64,000 nt of DNA, taken from the NCBI RefSeq assembly GCF_025860055.1, contig NC_068291.1, positions 14,169,828 to 14,233,827 of the forward strand. Reading direction: 5' to 3'. Source of the stretch: Xyrauchen texanus. Taxonomy: Eukaryota > Chordata > Actinopteri > Cypriniformes > Catostomidae. Shown in pieces: positions 1 to 12,000 of this stretch (position 1 is its first letter; each line of letters starts with the position of its first letter). A program made the position numbers and the translations under genes. The notes under the pieces are model-generated. The model saw only the letters and a program-made list of their open reading frames with translations. It had not been told where the DNA came from and ran no database searches.

Positions 1-3000
1 CATGATAGCAGCCCGGTACTCCCCTCCGAGGAGACGCATGAGTGCTGGAAGCCGCACTGGAATCCCCCAAACTGCTTCCTCCGTATGGTTGAGGCCGGTG
101 GGCCGGAGATTGATTCTGACTCGGAGGGGAAAGCAATGTGGACATTACATCCCCTACTTGATGCACCATCATATTGAGCTGCTCTATCTCTTCTTCATCA
201 TACTGCATGGAGCAAGCCAAGTCTTCATCAGTGCCCTCCTCTTCTCTTTCACAAGGGGTTTCCTGTAGCCTCTTTCCTCCTTCTTCCTCCTTCCATACGG
301 TGTCTTCTTCCTGGGTTACACAGAGTGTGAGGTCCACCACCTCCTCTTGAACTGCATCATCCTTCTCCAGGGTCTCTATCTGGCTCTCAGTGGAAGTGCT
401 GGGACCTCCAGTAAATTCTCCTTCCTGAGAGATGCAGAGGCTACGCTCCAGCGTCACGAGCTCTTCTTCTGTTAGAGTCTGCAGTAGGTCTCTAAAATGA
501 AGAACACAAATATGTGATTCACAAACCAGCTGTTTTGATTTTGTAATCGATTTTAATTTTTAAATCCCCGGGCTGTTATAAACCAGCAATTTAACCTCTT
601 TTAAATTGCTCTGGGCATTTTTGGGCTGCCATCTGCAATTTTACACACTCAAATTTAAAAGCTCACCATTTACACATACTGTGGACTAATTGCCAAAAAG
701 TCATTTGTTTTAGCCCACACAGATGTGTTTGTCCATAGACTTTGTCTAATTTTCTGTTCATGCAACACGGTGATGTTTTCATCGAATATCTCGGCCTCTG
801 AGTGGACTAGAAGCTCTAGATTCCATTAGAAAGCTGAGATTTTCTCCTTTACAATGATGTACAACATTTTATCATCAATAGTCGATAAAATGTATTTCCG
901 ATGATTTGTTTAGCATGCTTTTCCTGCTAAACTGCATATTTTTTCTGGACATTTAAGATATAACATTGGATTATTCTCACAAGCAAGATCACAGACAAGT
1001 AAAAATATGCCAAATGTTTGCCAAAATGCCAAAAAACAACTGCCTAAGGTAAAAGCAGATGTTTTAGCTATTTGGTGCTTACAGCAGCAATGATTGGCAC
1101 ATAAAAGAGACGTGTATTTGATGTCTTATTTCACTTTGTGGTCTTTTGAAAATCTTTCAAACTGCAGTATTATGACAACAAGAGGTATATTCACATTCCT
1201 AAAAGTAGTGGGCTAAAGCACATAACTGTTAATCAGAAGGTCGCTGGATCGATCCCAACAGCTACTACCATTGTGTCCTTGAGCAAGGCACTTAACTCCA
1301 GCTTGCTCCGTGGGGATTGTCCCTGTAATAAGTGCACTGTAAGTCCCTATGGATAAAAGCGCCTGCCAAATGCAGGAGTGATCTATGAAAATAGACGGTT
1401 ATCTATGAGTATTTCAGATTCTAAGCTTTCAAACGATACCACATATGCCTGACTTATGTATTCAGAGACTTTGTGACATAGCACCCCCTTTTGGACCTGC
1501 CAGCGTGTCCGCGGAGTTGAAGCGGATACAAGTTTACCGAGATCCATTTTGCCTACACCATGAAGATTGTAGGCAAGGCTTTGTTTTGCTTTTGTTTGGT
1601 TTCTGTGAAATTCAAATATTTTCCACATGAGGGAGCATTTTCAAAAATATTCCATATCAAAAAGTCAAGTTCTAGGTATGGACTGATATAGAAATTGGGG
1701 CCAATACTGATATATAACACAAGATAATTATATTCATGCTTTGGTTGATGGCTTGAATATGTTTAGCTAACTAATAAATGAAAAGAGCAAATGGTTTGAA
1801 TAAGATAAACAAACAACACACAAACAATTCCATTTTATGTTATAAAGTCTCACTATATATATATATATATATATAAAATCTCCTGCTAGACTTGCATCAG
1901 ATAATCATTAAACTGGAACTGTTGTTCAGAGGTTTACATAAATGGCTTTTGTGAACACAGACAGTACCTTATTTTTCTCAGCAAAGTGCGAAAAGGCCGG
2001 AAGAGTTCGGACATGTCCTCTGGTTTGTGGTCCGGGTTAAGAGGCCCTTCAGAGTAGATAACAAGGCCACTAATAAGAGAACACATTACAAATGTTACCA
2101 TTACCAGCTGAGCAAGACGTATACAGTGCTGGGATGATAAATGTCTGTAGAAAATGAATACTTTAGGAGAGATTTAGATGTGGATGACATGAAGAGCATA
2201 AGAGTGACATATTAATTACCAGACAATGGCAAGTCTAGGGATTGTAAACATGAGTGCAGGCTCGTAGTCGTCAATCATGTCTTGTGTAAGATACTCAAGC
2301 TTCAGAGCCCTTGAGACAAGAAAATGTACAACATCTGCTTATTAACGCTGTGCTTTTCAATATCAATTGATATTTCTTTATCTTCTCCATTTAACCTCAT
2401 TTATCAGTGTATAAATATGTAGGGTATACTTTCTTGGAATGTCCATATTGATCTGACACCGTGTATATTCACCTCTCAACTGTCTCACAGAAGAGCACGA
2501 TTACATCTTGCTGGATGTAATACTCTTTAGGAGACTTTACAGGCACCATGGCTGACACGTAACTACAGGAAATGGGCAGAACCATGATATGAATACATTA
2601 TTGTAACAACAAAAGCTTGAGTAAATTAACATGTTTTTAATCATACTTTTATGTGCAAGGATAATAAATGAGTACAAAAGAGACATCATAATGTTTTTAA
2701 TCATACTTTTATGTGCAAGGATAATAAATGAGTACAAAAAAGACATCATAATGTTTTTAATCATACTTTTATGTGCAAGGTTAATAAATGAGTACAAAAA
2801 AGACATCATCATTTAACTAATTATAAACAGATTAAATGCACTCATGCTCTGCACATTTTGACTGCTTAATTTCTGTGACTTTTCCAGTTGTTTATGATAA
2901 GAGAAATTAATTTTTTGAAATAATTTTATAGACATAGAATTTGACCTTTGTGAGTTTCATCTAGATAATTTGTAGCATAATATTGATTACCACCAAAAAT

Positions 3001-6000
3001 TATTTAGAATTGTTCATACTTTTTTTTTTTCTTTTTTGCATGTGGAGGCTTCACGCTATTCTCCGTGGCATCCACGCACAACTCACCATGGCGCCCCACT
3101 GAAAGCTAGAACCACATTATAGCGACCACAAGGAGGTTACCCCATGTGACTCTAACCTCCCTAGCAACTGGGCCAATTTGGTTGCTTAGGAGACCTGGCT
3201 GGAGTCACTCAGCACGCCCTAGATTCGAACTCGCGACTCCAGGGGTGGTAGTCAGCGTCTTTACTCGCTGAGCTACCCAGGCCCCCCTGTCCATACTTTT
3301 TTTTTTTGTTTTTAAAGAAAAGCAAAAATCAAGATTTCATTCAGGTACTTACAATGCAAGCGAATGGGGAACATTTTTTGAGGGTCTCAAAGCAGAAATC
3401 TAAACCTTATAATTTTATAAAAGAGCTAACATGAATTCTTCTGTATTATTTGAGCTGTAAAGTTATTTAAAATGGTAGTTTTTATGGTTGTTTTAATGTT
3501 TACGGTGTTACGTAGTCATGGCAACAAAGTTGTAAAATGGATACATCTATGCAGAAAAGGTTAGTAAGTGATTTTATCACATTAGAATTCTGTTAACACT
3601 CATATTGTTTATGTCTTGTAGCTATACTTTTGAAATGGTGAATATTTTAACGTTTATGGATTGGCCACACTTTTGCTTTTTTTGAAGAAATTAATTTTGT
3701 GGTAATCAACATTTCAAATTATGCTGATTTAGCTTACCTTCTATTAAAAATGGAATATTCCATTAAGATTTTATTAATTTACATGTTTCCAGGCCTGGAA
3801 ATCAAAATGTTTAAATACCCTGATATTTCCATGTTTTTCATGACCGTGGTAACCCTGCATGTCAAAATAAAAAAAAGAATTGCATGGGTGCCATATTTCA
3901 AGGTACCTGAGCTCAAACTCAGCAAAAAGGCTGTCGAACTGTCGCAGTGCTTCCCTCATGCGATCGGTGTAGTTGTCGAGATCTCGCAGCGCTTGGTCTC
4001 GGGTGATGCTGCGCACTTCCTCTAGGCTGCGGGTGAGGTCTTTGGCCAGTGGCCGCATGGCCATGCTCTCGATTTCACGATTCATGATGATGGATCCTGC
4101 TGCCAGACACTGTGAAGAGGACAGAAAACAATGATACTATTATTGCTTCTAACAGGCCAAACAGCTTTGATACACTTTGGTAAAATATTGTAAAGGAACA
4201 TTGTTTAGCAGTGTAATCCTGGGTCAGAAATTAACCAGGGCTCAGGAGGGAAAATGCAGTCAAAAAAGTTTAAAAGTGCCCCAATATTTAACATGTGAGG
4301 GTTAAAATTCCCCAGTTGTTAGTACCGGTTTATCTATTCTATTCTATGGTTTACTGCCTCTGCTCTGTATAAAGTCACAGTGAAAATTGTTGCAGAGCAT
4401 TTGTGTTATATCTTCTGAATTACTTACAGCTACTTTTGCATTTGATGTTGATCTTATTAACAGCCATAATTTGTTCAGTTTGAAAATGTGTGAAAAAGAA
4501 TTCATTAAATTGAAGACATGTTCTTTGTTTTTATAAACTGCAGTTAGAAAAATGTCCTCCTTGAGGTAAAAAATGCCCCTTGAAAATCAATTCCATGGGG
4601 TAAATATCGCCCCTTAATAAAAAGTTAATTTCTGACCCGTGTGTACTACATAAGAAGAAGATTATCAAGTCCTTTATCAACATGTTCATTAGAAAGATCT
4701 CTAGGGAAGACTGTTCTAGAGGAAAGTAGTTAGCGTGCACAACCTCTGCTCCAAACCACAGCTGCCCGGCCAGGTTGTCATGACGGATCTCTTCAGGGAA
4801 CTTCACGCAGAAGTCTCTGTTGGCTCGGTCTTCAGGTATGCACTCATCCATAATCTGATTTATAATGTTCAACACATTGTCCTGCACAAATAATTAGCAG
4901 AAACAAGATGCAGTATTAGAATAATTGTTGTTTAGGTAGAGCAGGAATAGCTCAAACAAGGTAAACTAAAGAAAATCGTACACTGCTCCGCCATGTTAAA
5001 AGTTTACATGTACCCCAAACTTGGACATCAAAATGATCTCAAGAGTTACCCAGTCGTAATTACGACTTCAAGCGGCATTCAAGTGCAATTTACAAGTAGG
5101 AAAGTTATATTGTAATTCCGAAAGCAAGTGAAGGAAGCATAATTTTCTGTAGCAACATCAAATGGAATTGCAATTATACATACATATACATATATATATA
5201 TATATATAACACACACACACACACACACACACATGTAGTGTTTCCATGTTTTATGGGGACTTTCCATAGACATAATGGTTTTTATACTGTACAAACTTTA
5301 TATTCTATCCCCTAAACCTAACCCTAACCCTACCCCTAAACCTAACCCTCACAGAAAACTTTCTGCATTTTTACATTTTCAAAAAACATAATTTAGTATG
5401 ATTTATAAGCTGATTTCCTCATGGGGACCGACAAAATGTCCCCACAAGGTCAAAAATTTCGGGTTTTACTATCCTTATGGGGACATTTGGTCCCCACAAA
5501 GTGATTAATACACGCTCACACACACACACACACACACACACACGTTCATGATCTTTCTCATGATCTTAAACCTTTTGATCTGAAGGCTTATGCTTAAATA
5601 TTTTAAATTAGATTTGTAGACAAAAATATAATTGTACAAACATATTAATTTATTTAAAGAGCACATATTATGGTTAATACCTAAATACCTAAACTTTTGA
5701 ATGGAAGTATATACTAATTTAATTTATTATTTAAATAATTGACTTATTCATTTATTTTCAAACAGATTTCCCGAACACTGGTCAACCAATACCATGATAT
5801 GGATTCAGGACTATCTGTTCCTGCCCCAAATCATGCTACTGGTTGATCCAATGTTTCTGATTGCAGGTGAGTTTTTCAAATGGAAGTAATCTAATGTTTC
5901 TATGTCAGGCTGGTCGGGATGCTCAAACAAACAGAGAAATATTTTGATAAGTGTTTACACTTTTTGGGGACATCAATATATCAATGGTTTTTACATAGTT

Positions 6001-9000
6001 GTCTCTGCATAACCTGGGATACAAGAAAGTAGGCTACTATTTAAGTATTGAAAAAATACACAGTGAAATTCATCATTAAATAAATCAAAATGTCAACACA
6101 AATATGATGGTATTGAAGAGTGATAAAAAGCATATCAAAATAGCTAAAAAAAATCATGCACTAGTGAAGCTCTGAGCTTTAAGATCAGTAGTGATAGAAA
6201 GTGAATGACCTGGCAGGATCGGAACTGGTTGACCAGCAAGGTGCACCTCTGAGGATCTTTCCTGCCATCCAGACTGTCCAGCTCAGTGGCCACCTGGTTC
6301 AGTTCCTCATCTGAATAGTAAAACTGGGCCAGCAGCTGAGGATCTGACCTCTGTATAGAGGAAGAAAATGAAAGCGCACATGTAAACAGATGGTCTGAAT
6401 ACTCTAATAAAGAATCAAATGATCAAACATTCTAGCGATGAAGTTAGCAAGTATGATGTTTGGCTCTCTGTGGGAAAACATTAAACTTTAAAAGACATGT
6501 CTTATAACAAAAACCAATAATACACATCAGTTGGACATGCAAGCTAATGTATGATTACATTTGCCAATTTCAGAACAGACCTGTTTACTCTTATTATCCT
6601 ACTGCATATCTATCTAGAAAACTAAATTTTTAGTAAAATTGCAAAATTTGCCACCAAAATGCTAGGGTGCTGTGGGGTTTTTCCAGGGCGTTGCTATATG
6701 GTTGCTTAGGTGTTCCGAGTGTTTGCCTACTGGTGGTCACTTACAGGCTCAAGTCCAAGGAGCCTATCCCCAAGTGTCTAAGATTCTTGTCCCTAAATAT
6801 GGATTGGCCTCCTTCAATGCGAGTCTATGGGGTTTTGTCACCCATTTTATTGTCTGCGCGTGCGCATCTTATTCATGTCTGTAGCCCAAGCTATGTGTGA
6901 TGAGTTACGTTCAAGAGGTTAATACTAGGGCTGTCAATAGATTAAAATTTTAAATCAAAGTAATGTTGTTATGGTGCATTTACATACAACGTGAAGGGAG
7001 CGTTTAGCGCAACGCGATTACATACAAAGTCAATGCAAAGACATGAATAGACGCAAATTCGCACTGTTCAACTTTTCTCAACTTTGTTGTGTCTCTCACT
7101 AAGCTCTCATTACATCCTGTCACTTTGTCACTGTGTGTCACCGGGGGTGTGAACAGGGTTTTAGGGATTTGGTAAATTGCCTAACCTTAAAAGGATAGTT
7201 GGTAATTGGCCTTTTCCACCACCTTAGATATTGGTATTGGAAAAATCCACTACCGGTCGACCTCTAGTAAATAGTACAAGTTATTATTACAGATAGTTAC
7301 GGTGTTATAAATAAATAAATGATTTCATACAACCAAAATTTTATAGAATTTGGTTTGATAATTCATTTATTTGTAACTAATTGCTGCATTGGAGTAATGT
7401 ATTGGCAACAAGATGGAAAGAATGCTAACATTAGCTGTTCGAATGGCTATAACAATGTTGCAAAGTGAAGGATGAAATCTGTTTATCTTTCATCTTAATT
7501 CCCCGCTTTGAATAGACATTTTTTTCAAGAATAGTTTGTATTTTCGTGTGGTTAAGGGGCATCTAAATTGTTACAGTCAGGTTATAAACATGAGTGCGAC
7601 GAAGAGGTTTTGTTGCCAAGTAGATAACTAGGTTAATCATCAGTAGTAAATCATAATTTCATGTTAATGCCAACCTTATGTGAAAACGCTGCCTGAACTT
7701 TTGCTCGGCCGATTGCTTGCTTCAGAAAACCAAGCGTGAGCACGGTACATTGTGTGAATGCACGTGCACAGTTTTAAAAAATTTTGGACTATAAAGTTCT
7801 TCTGCGCAAGCTTTCTATGTTATGACATAGTTATGTACAAAAGAAAAATATAGAATTCTGAAAAATAAATGTGATTTTCATGAGGTCACATTGTTATAAA
7901 AAATATACAATGTGTTCATGCGAGGACACACACATATACATGTATATATTTACAAAACCATTATGAAATTACATTGAAAAAGACTAGTAGTGATGAAGCA
8001 TACAGTCGCTATTTGGCTTTTTAAGGAAGTGTTTTATGTAACTGCTGACCAAACAAACACCTTTGACCTGTAATATTTTAATTAATATTTTAATTCATTT
8101 TAGATTAATTTAGGCAAATGCTTTAAAGAAGGTACCAGTGTGGGAGTACATTATTGAAGTATCACCAGGAAAAGCTCAATGTTAAGTCGTTTACAAAATA
8201 ATCAGCATGGGGGCATGTTATTTATTTATAATAAAGTTCAGCACCATTTTACATTGAGTGGAAAGTTTTCATTCATACTATGGATTTTGAAAACTATCTT
8301 CTGATTAATTGTCTATCGGCCCATTTTTCAACCTTAGTTATCGGTATCGACAAAACCCACTATAAGTCAACCTCTAGTACTAATAACAGTGATGCTTGCT
8401 AAGCTGATTTGAGCATGCAGGTCAGCCCTCAAGCTCCATGATGCCCATGTATTAAAACCAAACCACCAGAGACTCTACACTAATCATATAAAAGCTGAAT
8501 GAACATGAGGAATCAACATTGTTTTGCTGTGGGAAGTGAATCTGTGATCAACAAAATGTTTATGGTTACAGTAAAGATGTAAAATTAGGACAACACTGAT
8601 TAAAAAAAAAAAAATAGATAAACACCTGTGTCAAGTGTTGCACTTACACATAACCTTCCTAAGCTTGGACTAATGGGGATTTCCCACTGCACAGTACAAC
8701 TCCACTCAACTCTGCTTGCTTTTTGGGGGTTTTTCACTGTGGATAGTACTTGGTACTTGTTTTAATACCACCTCGGTGACAAGCGAGCCGAGCTGATACT
8801 AAATGTGACGTCAAAACCCTGCAGATCACTGATTGGTCAGAGAGAATAGTCACTAAGAGAGTCACTGGATTTTCGACACGGGACATCAACCTGCTAGTTT
8901 TAAAGTTAGCTACAGCGATAGCAGTATCATTTGTTCATGCAATTTTCAAACTGTAAAAAGAAACGGCGGTACGCAAAACCACTCCGTCAATAATCGAGGT

Positions 9001-12000
9001 GTACACGTGCCTCTCGATAGCGACAAACAAAACGAAAAAGTCTTTCAGGAAGTGTCTCAGCTGTTGGCCCACAGCTGAGACACGGCTAACACCGGACCTA
9101 CCAACAGTGTAGGGGAAAACTAAAAAAAAAAAACTAAAAGTGACTACAGAACCATCAAGGAAATGTGGAAGTGGTTTGAACAAATGGACGCTACCTAGAC
9201 TGGCAGGCAATAGGAGGGAGAGTGCACTGGACTCAGCCACGGCTGAAGTTCATGATGGTGGATGGTACTTTACCTCTATACTCTGCTTGAAAGCTTCACT
9301 TTATTTAGTTGACCCGCTACTGGAAGCTTGCTTCTAAAACAACCAGGCCAATTTAACTGTTACACTTGTGTAAAATCACCATGCAACAACTGCTTTATGC
9401 AGCACAATGAGCTAGTAGCTAACAGCTAGCGGTTGTGTTATTGTTTATTGTTTTTTAAGATGAACTATGACGAGCAGCCTATAATCCCACCCACGTTGAG
9501 GTGGAAAAGAAAACTCAGAAAAGTAAAGCGTGTCAAGCCGAACCATAACGGAAAAGTGCCATAAATGTCCTGTAGATTTCAACAAACCTTAATCTTTTCT
9601 ATTTGCATGGCAAAGTGTTTCTGTAAGCTTTCCATCTGTTTACATTTCCAGAGTGTTTGATGCCATACTTCAGTCTTCTTGACGACAACAACGAGTGTTG
9701 TATGAAAAGAATGTATCTAAGTGAGTCACAGTCATTGAGGCAGAACTGCACCCATGGGCCACAGCTTCTTTGGAAACAATGAGTGTTTGCACATCTCATG
9801 GGGAACCCTAGGTTTAATCCAACAAATGCTTTCCTGCTGCAATGTCCTGCTGTAAAGTTATTCAGATTTGGCAATTTTCTTATCCCAGATCATTATTTTA
9901 ATCTCTGATATCACATATTTACTTATTAGCAAGACCTTATTCTTTTAGAGATATTTGTCTTAATGCATTTAAAATTGGTTTCAAAGCTGTTATAAGATAT
10001 AGTACATTCAGAAAGTATTCAGACCCCCTTCATTCAAATTTTGTTATGTTGCAGCCTTATGCTAAAATCCTTTAAATTGATTTTTTTTTTCCCCGCATCA
10101 TTCTACACTCAATACCCCATAATGACAAAGCAAACAACTGATTTTTGATAACTTTGCACACTCTTAAAAAGAAAAAACCAGGGCATGCTGAGTGACTCCA
10201 GCCAGGTCTCCTAAGCAACCAAATTGGCCCGGTTGATAGGGGGGTAGAGTCACATGGGGTAACCTCCTCATGGTCACTATAATGTGGTTCGCTCTCGGTG
10301 GGGCGCGTGGCGAGTTGTGCGTGGATGTCGCGGTGGATGGTTTGAAGTCTCCATGCGCCATGTCTCACGCACAATAAGCCATGTGATAAGATGCATGGAT
10401 TGACGGTCTCAGACGCGGAGGCAACTGAGATTCGTCCTCCGCCACCCGGATTGAGGAGTCAATCCAATTTTTAGAGAAAAAAAATGGCCACTTTATGGCC
10501 ACTCGGCCATAAAGCCCAGATCAGTGGAGTAAAGCAGTGATGGTTGTCCTTCTGCAAGTTTCTCCCATCTCCACACATGGTCTCTGGAGCTCAACCAGAG
10601 TGTCCATCGGGTTCTTGGCCACCTCTCTTAACAAGGTCCTTCTCTCCCGATTGCTCAGTTTGGCTGGGCACCCAGCTCTAAGAGTCCTGGTTGTTCCAAA
10701 TTTCAATGCAACTTGAACCTTCAATGCAGTCAAAAAAATCTGTAGCCTTCTCCACAACGGTGCCTCAACACAATCCTGTCTCTGAACTCGGCAGGCAGTT
10801 CTTTGGACCTCATGGCTTGGTTTTTTTCACTGATATGAACTTTCAGCTGTGAGACTAGACAGGTGTTTGCCTTTCCTAATAATACCCAAACAAATGAATT
10901 TGCCACAGGTGGATTCCGATCAAAGTGTAGAAACATCACAAAGATGATCCAGAGAAATAGGATGCACCTGAGCTAAATTGTGTCACAGCAAAGGGTCTGA
11001 ACATTTATGTCAATGGGACGTTTCAGTTTTTTAATTTTAATAAATTTGCAAAGTTATCAAAAATTAGGTTTTTGCTTTGTCATTATGGAGTTGATGTGAT
11101 TTTCTTTTAAAAGCATTTCAACATAAGGCTGAAAACATAATAAAATGTGAAAAAATTATGGGGTCTGAATATTTTCTGAATGCAGTTAATTTTGTTGTTA
11201 CGTACCATCGTGTTCCTACAATAATAGACCGGTGTGCAACAAAGTCTCATTTAACCGGTCTGCATATCAGAACCGCGGCAGACACATTTGAGCTCATAAT
11301 GTTGAAGTGCTTGCCTGTTTCATTCTCCCCGTTTCTCCTTAACTGTCTTGTCTAATAATAAAAAGGCAAATATCAATAAAACTAATATCATATACCATCT
11401 GCAAATGCACAAATCTCGCTTAAACAGATGCAATAAAACAACCTCACACAACTTCAGCAGATCCAGCATCCTGTAGAATGCTAATAAAGCACGTATTCTT
11501 AACAGTCTCTCCTCAACAGTTCCCTGACTTTTCTAATGATAAAAGGCAAATATCAATAAAACTTGTGTAACAGGTAAGAATGGGCAAGGAGGAGGCGGGA
11601 GCCGGCTGAGCAGTCAACAGCAGCCATGCCCTCCTCTTGTCACATGTATTATATACCATTTGCAAATGTGCAGATATCTCATTTAAACTGATGTCATTCA
11701 TGAAGCTAACGGCAATCCAGCGTTTTATTCCCGTTAAGCACTCATCTAATATCTTCCTTTGAAGCGTGCATTCTATCAGCCAGAATCAAAATCTTTAGGA
11801 TCAAACATTCCTCTTATTCACAAATCATGACAGTCACTCAAATCATATAATGCCCAAAAATGCCGTCTAGGGAAGGCAGCACAAAAATGATTATTCCCAC
11901 ATCTGTCTAGGGAAGGCAGCACAAATAATATGAAGACAAGATATGCTGTCTAGCAAGGTAGCTCATATCATATGATACACAAATATGTTGTCTAGGTAGC

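Noticed and set aside
3200..3287. tRNA-like A and B boxes on the minus strand
   Set aside because: Part of a SINE head with no acceptor stem or 3' end processing; not a tRNA gene.
5300..5350. Interstitial telomere from chromosome fusion
   Set aside because: The CCCTAA runs are short and irregular and sit inside a repeat with paired ATGGGGAC motifs, so a dispersed repeat is the simpler reading.
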